A stretch of DNA of 64,000 nucleotides from RBG-13-68-16 sp050018455. Its GTDB lineage: Bacteria; Acidobacteriota; Thermoanaerobaculia; Thermoanaerobaculales; Thermoanaerobaculaceae. Position 1 is the first letter of the stretch; each line of letters opens with the position of its first letter. The notes under the pieces were generated by a model, which worked only from the letters and a program-made list of their open reading frames with translations, was not told the DNA's origin and searched no databases. Positions 42,069 to 49,912 of the stretch are shown here, in pieces. The position numbers and the translations under genes were made by a program. The stretch spans positions 1 through 64,000 of the forward strand of contig JBEKAA010000006.1 of the NCBI GenBank assembly GCA_050018455.1, read 5' to 3'.

Positions 42069-42571
42069 TGCGGCTCTCCCGCTCACTCTGCATCGCGGCG
42101 GCCGTGGCGATCGCCGACCAGCTCACCAAGCTCTGGATCGTGGCCACCTACCCGTTCGGCTCCGAAACCGAGGTGATCCCCGGCCTGTTCCGCCTCGTCC
42201 ACACGCGCAACCGCGGGATCGCGTTCGGCTTGTTCGGCGCATCGGGTTCGGCGGTGCAACTGGTCTTACTACTCGTCGTCGCCGGGATCGTGGGTTTCGT
42301 CGCCTGGCAACTCTCCAGAGCCGGCGGCGATGGGCTGGCGGGCTGGGGCCTGGCGCTCGTCCTCGGCGGCGCCGCCGGCAACATCATCGACCGTGTCTTC
42401 CGCGGCGAGGTCGTGGACTTCCTGGACTTCTACCTGAGGCTGGGCGGGCGCGAGCACCACTGGTTCGCGTTCAACGTCGCCGACTCTGCGATCTCCGTGG
42501 GGGCGTGCCTGGTCGTCCTGGGCGAGCTGGTCTCGCAGGCGAGGAGCAAGCATGCACCCGGTTCTGATTGA
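42068..42571 (+). CDS. lspA: Lipoprotein signal peptidase (signal peptidase II)
   Basis: 167 residues with four transmembrane helices. It cleaves prolipoprotein signal peptides after lipid attachment. The conserved AIADQLTKLWI, HTRNRGIAFGLF, and the two catalytic-Asp motifs GGAAGNIIDRVFRGEVVDFLDF and FNVADSAISVG are present. It is coupled to ileS and overlaps lgt by 20 bases, grouping lipoprotein-processing steps together. Confidence 0.96.
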   Translation: MRLSRSLCIAAAVAIADQLTKLWIVATYPFGSETEVIPGLFRLVHTRNRGIAFGLFGASGSAVQLVLLLVVAGIVGFVAWQLSRAGGDGLAGWGLALVLGGAAGNIIDRVFRGEVVDFLDFYLRLGGREHHWFAFNVADSAISVGACLVVLGELVSQARSKHAPGSD

Positions 42572-43355
42572 CCTCGGCTTCTACCAGCTCCCGACCTACG
42601 GGGTGCTCCTCTACTCCGGCATCGTGTTGGGGATCTGGCTCGCGAGCCGGAGAGCGAAGCTCGTCGGCCTCCCCGGCGACAAGGTGATGGACCTCGGCGC
42701 GTGGGTCGTCCTGTGGGGGCTCGCCGGGAGCAAGCTCCTGCTCGCGATCACCGATCCGTCGTACCTCGGCTCGCTCTCGGGCCTGTGGGGGCTGATGCGC
42801 GCCGGCGGCGTCTTCTACGGCGGCCTGATCGGCGCCCTCGTCGCCGCCGCCGTCCTGCTTCGGCGGTACCGCCTGCCGTTCTTCCGGGTCGCCGACGTGC
42901 TGGCCCCGTCGGTCGCGCTCGGCCACTTCTTCGGGCGCCTGGGGTGCTTCTCGGCCGGGTGCTGCTACGGCCGCAGCTGCAGCCCGGCGTGGGGCGTGGT
43001 GTTCAGCCACCCGCTCGCCGCCGAGATCTCCGGCACGCCGCTCGGCGTCCCCCTGGTCCCGACGCAGCTCTACGAGGCCGCGTTCAACCTCGCGAACTAC
43101 GCTTTCCTCGCTTGGCTTTTCCGCCGGCGCTTCCGCCCGGGGACCGTGCTCGCCGCGTACCTGATCGGCTACGGTATCGCCCGGTTCGCGATCGAGTTCT
43201 TCCGCGGCGATGCGGACCGCGGTTTCGTTCTGGGCGGCGCTCTCTCGACGAGCCAGGCGATCGCCGGCGTGATGGTCCCGCTCGGCGTCGGCATCCTCGT
43301 GTGGGTCCACCGCAGGAAGGCGGCTGACAGCTCACAGCCGACAGCTCACAGCTAG
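42552..43355 (+). CDS. lgt: Phosphatidylglycerol:prolipoprotein diacylglyceryl transferase
   Basis: 267 residues, seven predicted membrane helices. It adds diacylglyceryl to the lipobox cysteine before LspA acts. Motifs include the RAGGVFYGGLIGAL region, GHFFGRLGCFSAGCCYGR and PTQLYEAAFNL with RFAIEFFRGD. The last ten residues (ADSSQPTAHS) are encoded by a GACAGCTCACAGC repeat that also begins the downstream spacer element, so the natural C-terminus has been extended or replaced by repeat sequence. Confidence 0.95.
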   Translation: MHPVLIDLGFYQLPTYGVLLYSGIVLGIWLASRRAKLVGLPGDKVMDLGAWVVLWGLAGSKLLLAITDPSYLGSLSGLWGLMRAGGVFYGGLIGALVAAAVLLRRYRLPFFRVADVLAPSVALGHFFGRLGCFSAGCCYGRSCSPAWGVVFSHPLAAEISGTPLGVPLVPTQLYEAAFNLANYAFLAWLFRRRFRPGTVLAAYLIGYGIARFAIEFFRGDADRGFVLGGALSTSQAIAGVMVPLGVGILVWVHRRKAADSSQPTAHS

Positions 43356-43496
43356 AGGCCCTCGAAAGTCACGGAACCGGCATGGCAGGAGGAGACATCG
43401 AGGCTTTCCGGATGAACGAAGCGGTTGGCAGTCCACGGGGTCGTCGGTCGTCGTCTTGGCTGTCGGCTGTCGGCTGTCGGCTGTCGGCTATCCGAG
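43323..43496. repeat. Heptad GACAGCT/GGCTGTC inverted-repeat element across the lgt 3' end
   Basis: Left arm GCTGACAGCTCACAGCCGACAGCTCACAGC (inside the lgt end), a core of about 100 bases, then TTGGCTGTCGGCTGTCGGCTGTCGGCTGTCGGC. The right arm is five tandem GGCTGTC units. The arms are near complements. Confidence 0.85.
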
Positions 43497-43509
43497 CGAG
43501 GCCAGGTTC

Positions 43510-44490
43510 GTGACCATCGGCGAGTCCACGATCGTTCTCGTGGTGCCGAGCGAGGCGGCGGGGCTGCGGCTCGACCGCTTCCTGGCCGGGTCGGGGCACG
43601 GCTGGTCCCGCTCCCAGGTGGCGCGCTGGATCGGGGACGGCCACGTCACCAGGAACGGCCGCCCGAGCAAGCCGGCACAGTTCCTCGCGCCCGGCGACGT
43701 GATCGAGGTGAGTCCGCCAGCGCCGACGCCGTCCGAGGTCCTCCCGCAGGCGATCCCGCTCGACGTGATCTACGAGGACTCCCACCTGATAGTCATCAAC
43801 AAGCCCCCCGGCCTCGTGGTCCACCCGGCCGCCGGCAATCCCGACGGTACCCTGGTCAACGCCCTGCTCGCGCACTGCCGGGATCTCTCAGGGATCGGCG
43901 GCGTCGAGCGGCCCGGGATCGTCCACCGCCTCGACAAGGACACCTCCGGCGTCCTCGTCGCGGCCAAGACGGACCTCGCCCACCGGGCGCTGTCGCTCTC
44001 GTTCCGCTGGCGCACGACGGACAAGCGTTACCTCGCCGTCGTGTACGGGGTGCCGAAGACGGCCGAGGGCGTGGTGGATGCGCCGATCGCCCGCCACCCA
44101 TCCGAGCGCAAGCGCATGGCCGTCGTCCCCGGCGGCAGGCCGGCGCGCACCCTCTGGTTGGTGCGTGAGCGCTTCGCCGGCGCCGCTCTCGTCGAGTGCC
44201 GTCTCGTGACCGGCCGGACGCACCAGGTCCGGGTGCATCTGACCCACATCGGACACGCGCTCGTCGGCGACCCAACGTACGCGGGCAGGCAGTGGCGCGC
44301 GGTCGAGGATCCGGTCACCTCCGCGGCCTGCCGGGATTTCCCGCGCCAGGCCCTTCACGCATGGAAGCTCACCATCACCCACCCCGCGACCGGCGAGTCG
44401 ATGACCTTCGAGGCGCCGCTCCCCGGAGACATCGCCGCGTTGCTCGCCGTTCTGCGCCAGCCGCAGCGCGCGAAAGGCCCGGTGCTATAG
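43510..44490 (+). CDS. RluA-family 23S rRNA pseudouridine synthase
   Basis: 326 residues. An N-terminal S4 RNA-binding domain (about 10-80, LRLDRFLAGSGHGWSRSQVARWI) precedes the catalytic domain with INKPPGLVVHPAAGN, the active-site Asp in RPGIVHRLDKDTSG, and RTHQVRVHLTHIGHALVGDP. The arrangement fits RluD/RluC types, which modify helices of 23S rRNA. GTG at 43510 is the first start after the repeat element; a longer reading would translate the repeat. It follows lgt, commonly seen in bacteria. Confidence 0.92.
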   Translation: MTIGESTIVLVVPSEAAGLRLDRFLAGSGHGWSRSQVARWIGDGHVTRNGRPSKPAQFLAPGDVIEVSPPAPTPSEVLPQAIPLDVIYEDSHLIVINKPPGLVVHPAAGNPDGTLVNALLAHCRDLSGIGGVERPGIVHRLDKDTSGVLVAAKTDLAHRALSLSFRWRTTDKRYLAVVYGVPKTAEGVVDAPIARHPSERKRMAVVPGGRPARTLWLVRERFAGAALVECRLVTGRTHQVRVHLTHIGHALVGDPTYAGRQWRAVEDPVTSAACRDFPRQALHAWKLTITHPATGESMTFEAPLPGDIAALLAVLRQPQRAKGPVL

Positions 44491-44491
44491 T
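44486..44491 (+). promoter_or_regulatory. Extended -10 box upstream of the YfhO-like gene
   Basis: TGCTATAGT at the end of the rluA-family gene, six bases before a TTG at 44498 and 24 before the ATG at 44516. Confidence 0.5.
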
Positions 44492-44515
44492 CGTTCGTTG
44501 TCGCCTCAAAGCACC

Positions 44516-46921
44516 ATGCGGGACACGCCGACGCCACGAAATCCGGACGCTTCCGACGCGCGCGGACCGAGCGCGGCGCGTGCGGACTGGCGCACGGCGC
44601 TGTTGATCTCCGCACTGCTGCCGGCCGGCCTTTTCAGCGGGGTGCTTCTCCGGGGTGAGACCTTCTTGAGCAGGGACCTCGTCCTCATGCACCGCCCGTA
44701 CCGGACGGTCCTCGCACACCTCTGGGCAGCCTCGGGCGGCCTCCCGACGTGGGACCCGCTCTCCAACATGGGCCGCGAGTTCGCCGCCAACCCGCACTAC
44801 GCAGTCTTCCATCCGCTGTCGCTCTTCTTCTTCCTCCTGCCCTGGGAACTGGCATTCCGCCTCCAGGTGCTCCTCCCTCTGATCGGGACAGGCTTCGCGA
44901 TGTTCTTCTTCCTGAGGACCATCGGCATCGGGCGGCCGGCCGCTCTCACGTGCGCGCTGGCCTGGGCGTTCGGAGGGCTGGCGCTCTCGCTCACCAACCT
45001 GCTGCCGGTGCTCCTGACGGCCGCCCCGATCCCGGCGCTCGCCGCCTTTGCGATCCGGGTCGTCCGTGGAAGGGAGCGCGCGGCCTTCGCCGGCGCTTCA
45101 GCGTGCACGGCGCTCACCTGCGCCGGCGGAGAACCGGCGACGCTGCTGGCCGGCGCCACGATCACGGGGGCAGCTTGCTTCATCGAACTACTGCACGCGC
45201 GGAACCGGCACGTCGGCGGGAGCGCACTCCGTTCCGCCGTCCGTCTCGCGGGAGCGCTCGCTCTGGGCCTCGCCGGTGCCGCCGTTGTACTCGTCCCTGC
45301 GATCCGGCTCGGCGCTGCTTCGACCCGCGCCAACGGCTTGCCGAGCGCGCAGGCCCTCGACTGGTCGTTCCCTCTCGCGAGACTCGCCGAACTCGGGCTG
45401 CCCCGAGCGCTGGGACGGTTGGCCGCCGACGACGCCGAGGGCTACTGGGGCGCGGACCTCTACCCGACCCGGAAGTATCCGCTTGTTTACTCGATCTACC
45501 CCGGTCTCCTGATCACCGCGCTCGCCGCCGCTGCTCTCGGACGGCCTGGCGCTCGCCGCGTCGGCTGGACTTTCGTCGCCGTTGCGGGAACGGTCGTGGC
45601 GGCCGGGGCCCAGACGCCCATCTGGCGCATCCTCTCAGCCGCCTTCCCGGCCCTTGCCGGCCTTCGCTACCCGGAGAAATGGGTCATCGTCCCGGTCTTT
45701 GCACTGGTGGTGCTCGCGGCCGACCAGTTGGACGAGCTGCTCGACTCGGGCCGGCACGCGTTCCGGCGCACCTGCGCGTTTCTCGGATCGTTCGCGATCG
45801 CCGCGGCGGCCCTTGGCGCCGCCGTCGCTGGAATTACGGCCCTTCGCGGCGCGGAGGTGTGGGAGGTCTTCGGCCTCTCGGCAGGTGCCGCGCACCGCTT
45901 CGCCGCCGGAATTCCAGGGGATTGCGGCCTCCAGGCGGCGCTCGCCGCCGCATACGTGCTGGCGGCCCTGCTGACCCGGAGGAACCCTGCGCACGCGGCG
46001 TGCTTGCTCGCCGCCGTGCTCGCCCTCGACTTGTTTCACGCAGGAAAGCCGCTCGTGCCCACCGACGCTCCCGAGGACGCCGATGGCTCGGCCGCTGCAC
46101 TCGCCCTGCGGGCTCTCAAGGGCTCCTCCCGCGTGTTCAACCTCGCGGAGTGGCAGAACATCGGCAAACCGAGGATCGACGCGGCAAGTGTTGGGGTGCC
46201 GGCCCGTTTCGACGTCGGGACCGCGTTCGAGCCCGACGTGGACATCACGCTTCCCCGTTGGTCCGTGCGCTCGACGGACCTGTTCTGGCGCGCGGTGAGG
46301 CGCGACCCCAACCTGATGGCGCCGCTGTTGGCGCGGCGCGGTGTCGCCTGGGTGTTGCAGGATCGCGCGGCGTTAGCCGTCCGCCGGCGGGGATCGGAGC
46401 CCACCACCGGCACACTGTCGATGGAACTGATTGCCGTGGAGGACCCGGCGCCGGACATCGCGTGCGTGGACCGCGTCGTCCGCTTCCAGGGAGACGCCGC
46501 CTGGCTGACCGCCGCGGCTTTGCTGGGGCAGGCGTTGCGCACCGCGACGCTGGTGGAGGAGAGCGACGCGGGCGCGCTCCCGACCGAACCCTCCGGGTGC
46601 ACGGCGACGCTGCTCTCCAACCGCCCCGGCCGGCTCACGGTCGAAGTCGTCGCACATGGACCCAACCCCTCGGTTCTGGCCGTGAACCAGTCGTGGCACC
46701 CCGGGTGGCGCGCGGAGGTTGACGGAGCCAGATCCGAGGTGGCACGCACCGACGTTGATCTCTGCGCCGTCTCTTTCCGGCCCGGCAGGCACAGACTCGA
46801 TCTGGTCTACACCGATGTCTGGCTGTCGGGTTCGCTGGCGGTATCGGCTGCCGCCCTCCTGGTCTGCGCGCTCCTCATGGCATCGGCGGTCAAGAAGACG
46901 CGGGGACAAAGCAACGCCTAG
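44516..46921 (+). CDS. YfhO-like multi-pass membrane protein
   Basis: 801 residues with about ten or more hydrophobic segments in the first 520 residues. The luminal loop LLRGETFLSRDLVLMHRPYR and the WDPLSNMGREFAANPHYAVFHP motif match YfhO/GT-C-type glycosyltransferase-like proteins, which act with lipid-linked sugars. The C-terminal 270 residues form a soluble beta-rich domain including SWHPGWRAEVDG, typical of the family. The start is ATG at 44516 or, if leaderless, TTG at 44498; no ribosome-binding site supports either. Specific substrate unknown. Confidence 0.85.
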   Translation: MRDTPTPRNPDASDARGPSAARADWRTALLISALLPAGLFSGVLLRGETFLSRDLVLMHRPYRTVLAHLWAASGGLPTWDPLSNMGREFAANPHYAVFHPLSLFFFLLPWELAFRLQVLLPLIGTGFAMFFFLRTIGIGRPAALTCALAWAFGGLALSLTNLLPVLLTAAPIPALAAFAIRVVRGRERAAFAGASACTALTCAGGEPATLLAGATITGAACFIELLHARNRHVGGSALRSAVRLAGALALGLAGAAVVLVPAIRLGAASTRANGLPSAQALDWSFPLARLAELGLPRALGRLAADDAEGYWGADLYPTRKYPLVYSIYPGLLITALAAAALGRPGARRVGWTFVAVAGTVVAAGAQTPIWRILSAAFPALAGLRYPEKWVIVPVFALVVLAADQLDELLDSGRHAFRRTCAFLGSFAIAAAALGAAVAGITALRGAEVWEVFGLSAGAAHRFAAGIPGDCGLQAALAAAYVLAALLTRRNPAHAACLLAAVLALDLFHAGKPLVPTDAPEDADGSAAALALRALKGSSRVFNLAEWQNIGKPRIDAASVGVPARFDVGTAFEPDVDITLPRWSVRSTDLFWRAVRRDPNLMAPLLARRGVAWVLQDRAALAVRRRGSEPTTGTLSMELIAVEDPAPDIACVDRVVRFQGDAAWLTAAALLGQALRTATLVEESDAGALPTEPSGCTATLLSNRPGRLTVEVVAHGPNPSVLAVNQSWHPGWRAEVDGARSEVARTDVDLCAVSFRPGRHRLDLVYTDVWLSGSLAVSAAALLVCALLMASAVKKTRGQSNA

Positions 46922-46923
46922 AT

Positions 46924-47025
46924 CGTTCTCGCCCCGGCTGAACGAGAGCGGCACACCCGGCAGAAGCTCCGCGCTCGCCTCGTCTCCCGGGCAGGGTTCG
47001 TCGCTTCTGACATCGGCGCCACTCG
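46924..47025 (-). pseudogene. Truncated duplicate of the SH3/TonB lipoprotein
   Basis: The minus strand reads DEPCPGDEASAELLPGVPLSFS, closely matching DEPCPGDKAGAELLSDVPLSFS of the gene at 47656. Neither the SH3 part nor the TonB-like end is present, and no start codon with a ribosome-binding site is seen. It is a fragment left by duplication. It directly follows the YfhO-like stop. Confidence 0.7.
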
Positions 47026-47209
47026 CCAGAGACATTGCGGCGTTGCAATCGTAGCGTCCAGGTGCTCGCGCCCGTGCTGGCCTCGTTCACCGGCATGTCC
47101 TTCTTTCCGCGTACCGCAGGCCGCAGCGCTCCGAGCTCGTTCTTCGGGGCGTGCGCGTGGGGTTTCGGCGGGGTCACGCTCTCATACCGCTTTTCGTTCA
47201 AACGTAGAG

Positions 47210-47640
47210 TCTTCGGTGTCATCGCGAGGTCCCCCGGCCCACCTGTCATTGTTCAGAAAGCAGCTCGGTGTGCACGGGCGTGGGCAAGCCCCGCCCCGAC
47301 ACAGTGAGGTCTGGTCGAGTTGGTGTAGGGGCGGCCCTTGCGGCCGCCCGCTTCCGGATCTCTACAGCGCGACACCCTCTGCCCACCTTCCCTTTCATGG
47401 TCTGGGGTGACCCCACGGCTCATGGAGATTGCTTCGACGTCCCTCGCCCTGCTCGGGACTCCTCGCAATGACAGTGACTTTCAGGACACCGACAAGGGGC
47501 GGGGACGTGATCGCTTCGGCCCCTTCGGGGCGTCGCTGTGCCGGCGATTCCTCCACGACGGATGGTGAATTGGTATCAATCGCGGCACTCCCGGCCATCG
47601 CGGCGCTTGCCGCCTCCTCCCTGTCAGGTCGGCCAGGCAG
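47210..47640. repeat. Dispersed intergenic repeats in the 46922-47655 spacer
   Basis: The gap between the YfhO-like gene and the SH3 lipoprotein has no further gene. It holds a hairpin GGGCGGCC-CTTGC-GGCCGCCC (around 47332-47352), also found inverted near 55930. It also holds GGAGATTGCTTCGACG to CTCGGGACTCCTCGCAATGACA (47425-47474), a CATTGCGAGG-type repeat. A third block, ACTTTCAGGACA to CACGACGGATGGTGAATTGG (about 47477-47573), recurs at 56048-56147. Bases 47030-47200 show nothing recognisable. Confidence 0.7.
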
Positions 47641-47655
47641 GCGTCTGCTACCGGA

Positions 47656-48267
47656 TCAGAAGTTGCGCGTGTAGGTGTAGACGAACGGCAGGGGCTTGCA
47701 GTCGCGGACCGGCGGCGCGAACTTGAACGATTTGACCTCGGTCAGCGCACGCTCGAGGAGCTCTGGGGTGCCCGTCGTGTCCTGCACAACCTTGGTCGAC
47801 GCGACGCTCCCGGACGAGCTCACCGTCGCCTCGATGACGACCCTGCCGATCGCCGCGCCCTGGCTGAACGAGAGCGGCACGTCGGACAGAAGCTCCGCGC
47901 CCGCCTTGTCTCCCGGGCAAGGCTCATCCTTCCTGACGTACGCGGCGCTCACCCACCCGCTCGTGCCGTCCGCCAACTTCACCTGGAGCCAGTCACCGTC
48001 ACGGCCGATCACCCTCAGCCGTTCGCCCTTCTTCACGCGGGCCAGGGTCGCGCCGGCGGTGGTCGGCTTCGAGCGCACGTTGAGCTTGCCGGCCGTGACG
48101 CGAACGGTCTCCTCGGGCGGCGCCGGCTTCGCTTCCGCCGCGGGCGTCACCTCGGCGGCCGCGGGGGCCGGCGGGGGAGGCGGCGCGGCGGTCTTGCAAC
48201 CCCCGATGAGAGCCAGCAACGCGGGCACGAGCAGAGCAGCGACGCGTCTCGGGCTCGTGGTCTTCAC
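47656..48267 (-). CDS. Lipoprotein with bacterial SH3 and TonB-C-like domains
   Basis: 203 residues from GTG at 48267, which overlaps the preceding stop as GTGA. A signal peptide ends in ALIGGC (lipobox Cys near residue 24). A Pro/Ala-rich spacer leads to an SH3b domain (about 55-115: KLNVRSKPTTAGATLARVKKGERLRVI, GWVSAAYVRKDEPC). The C-terminal stretch GRVVIEATVSSSGSVASTKVVQDT to FKFAPP resembles a TonB C-terminal domain. It may bind peptidoglycan or bridge to an outer-membrane partner. An upstream ATG at 48276 is the alternative start. Confidence 0.82.
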   Translation of the reverse strand: MKTTSPRRVAALLVPALLALIGGCKTAAPPPPPAPAAAEVTPAAEAKPAPPEETVRVTAGKLNVRSKPTTAGATLARVKKGERLRVIGRDGDWLQVKLADGTSGWVSAAYVRKDEPCPGDKAGAELLSDVPLSFSQGAAIGRVVIEATVSSSGSVASTKVVQDTTGTPELLERALTEVKSFKFAPPVRDCKPLPFVYTYTRNF

Positions 48268-49082
48268 GGTCGCCATTCTAGCGAGCGGTCACGGCGAACG
48301 GTGAAGCGCTCGTGACCGTAGCGCTCGCGCTCCAGCAGCGAGGCGCGCTGCCGCTCCTCGGCAGACAGGGCCGAGCGTCCGAAGGTGGCACCGAACGTCC
48401 GGGAAAATCCGCTCGCGATCGCGGCGGCGAGTGCTTCCGACGCGGGCGTCGCTCCGAGCAGGTCGGTCAGTGTGACGACCGCGGGACGCAGACCGGCGTC
48501 GTCCTTCAGGCCCAGGCACCCCGCCTGCAGGAAACCATCCCACCCCCCCAGAATCGAGCCGTGCTGCAGGATGGAGTCCCCCACGCGCCGCATCGCCGAG
48601 CCGACCAACTTGCGTCCCACGGCCACCACCTCGCCGGCTGCCGGGCCGATGAAGCAGGGGATCGCCTGCGTCGGCTTGACGAGATCGCCCTCCGGTCGGC
48701 CCGAGACCTCCGCCGGCACGCCGAGCGTGGCGAGGCCCGACACCAGCGCTCTGCAGATCGCCTGGTACGCCGCCTGCAGGTCCTGCGTGAACGGGCCCAT
48801 GCCGAGCGGCGCGAGGACCGCGTACGTCAGCTCCAGGTGGTGGAGCACGGCGCGGCCCCCGGTCGGGCGGCGGACGACGTCCACCCCATGCGCGGCGCAA
48901 AACGCCGAATCGGCGGCCTCGAACGGCTGCGAGAAACCGAGCGACAGGCAGGGCGGCGACCAGCGGTACAGGCGCAGCACCGGCGCCGAGCGTCCGGCGT
49001 CCACGGCCTCCGCGAGCGCCTCGTCCACGGCCATGTTCCAGGCGCCCGGCTGCTCTCCGTCGAGGATCAGCCGCCACTCCAC
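48264..49082 (-). CDS. Lipoate-protein ligase A family protein
   Basis: 272 residues of the BPL/LplA fold. Signature regions are NMAVDEALAEAV, VLRLYRWSPPCLSLGFSQ, DVVRRPTGGRAVLHHLELTYAV and the catalytic-lysine motif VGRKLVGSAMRR. Members attach lipoate or octanoate to E2 subunits or GcvH; some act as octanoyl transferases. No LplB, lipoyl synthase or acceptor protein is encoded nearby. The start is GTG at 49082. It overlaps the SH3 lipoprotein start, although the functional link is not obvious. Confidence 0.88.
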   Translation of the reverse strand: MEWRLILDGEQPGAWNMAVDEALAEAVDAGRSAPVLRLYRWSPPCLSLGFSQPFEAADSAFCAAHGVDVVRRPTGGRAVLHHLELTYAVLAPLGMGPFTQDLQAAYQAICRALVSGLATLGVPAEVSGRPEGDLVKPTQAIPCFIGPAAGEVVAVGRKLVGSAMRRVGDSILQHGSILGGWDGFLQAGCLGLKDDAGLRPAVVTLTDLLGATPASEALAAAIASGFSRTFGATFGRSALSAEERQRASLLERERYGHERFTVRRDRSLEWRP

Positions 49083-49101
49083 GCTGCCGAGCCTTCGCGG
49101 C

Positions 49102-49851
49102 CTACAGCCCGGCGCCGCGCGCGACTACGGTGGCGCTCGCCTGCGCGACCGGCTTCACGACGATCTCGTCGATGTTGACGTGCGCCGGACGCGTGACCGC
49201 CCACACGACGCAGTCGGCGATGTCCGCCGCCGTCAGCGGCGTCAGCCCCTGATACACCTTCCCGGCACGCTCGGTGTCGCCCTTGAACCGCACGACCGAG
49301 AACTCGGTCTCCACCAGACCCGGGGCGACGTCGGTGACCCGGATAGGTTTGCCGGAGAGCTCGAGGCGCAGGGTCCTGGTGACGGCGACGGCCGCGTGCT
49401 TCGCGGCGGTGTAGCCGGCGCCGCCCGGGTACACCTCCCTGCCGGCGATCGAAGTCACGTTGACGATGTGCCCGCGCCCGGCTTCGAGCCTGGGCAGCAA
49501 CCCCCTGGTCACCCGCATCAGCCCGAGGACGTTGGCCTCGTACATCCACGCCCAGTCCTCGTCGCTGGCCTGCGCCACCGGCTCGAGCCCCTGCGCGCCC
49601 CCGGCGTTGTTGACGAGCAGGTGCAGCCGCTCCGGCACCGCGTCGCAGAACGCTGCGACTGAGGCGGCGTCGGTCACGTCGAGGGGCCGCGCTCTCCCCC
49701 CTATCTCCTGCGCGAGAGCCTCCAGACGGTCCACCCGGCGTGCGCCGACGATCACCAGGTACCCGGCCTTCGCAAGAGTCCGGGCCGTCGCCGCTCCGAT
49801 CCCGCTGCTCGCCCCCGTGACCACGGCCACCTTTTGATCTGCCCCGCTCAT
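49102..49851 (-). CDS. Short-chain dehydrogenase/reductase (YdfG-like)
   Basis: 249 residues. The cofactor motif TGASSGIG, NNAGG, a catalytic Ser in NVTSIAG and YTAAK are all present, along with PGLVETEFSVVRFKGD typical of NADP-dependent serine/3-hydroxy-acid dehydrogenases of the YdfG type. That would oxidise 3-hydroxy acids or serine-like compounds, but family assignment to a substrate is uncertain. It lies 19 bases upstream of the lipoate-ligase-like gene. Confidence 0.87.
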   Translation of the reverse strand: MSGADQKVAVVTGASSGIGAATARTLAKAGYLVIVGARRVDRLEALAQEIGGRARPLDVTDAASVAAFCDAVPERLHLLVNNAGGAQGLEPVAQASDEDWAWMYEANVLGLMRVTRGLLPRLEAGRGHIVNVTSIAGREVYPGGAGYTAAKHAAVAVTRTLRLELSGKPIRVTDVAPGLVETEFSVVRFKGDTERAGKVYQGLTPLTAADIADCVVWAVTRPAHVNIDEIVVKPVAQASATVVARGAGL

Positions 49852-49912
49852 GGTCCCTCCCGTACGACAACCGGCGGACGAAAGCGCCCGCCGCGCACAA
49901 GAGTAGCGCAGC

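Noticed and set aside
47268..47568. Several 60-80 codon open frames in the spacer after the YfhO-like gene
   Set aside because: They read through dispersed repeats, lack ribosome-binding sites and show no protein similarity.
47210..47640. Possible insertion sequence
   Set aside because: No transposase frame, no clean terminal inverted repeats or target duplications; the region is a patchwork of short dispersed repeats and a gene fragment.
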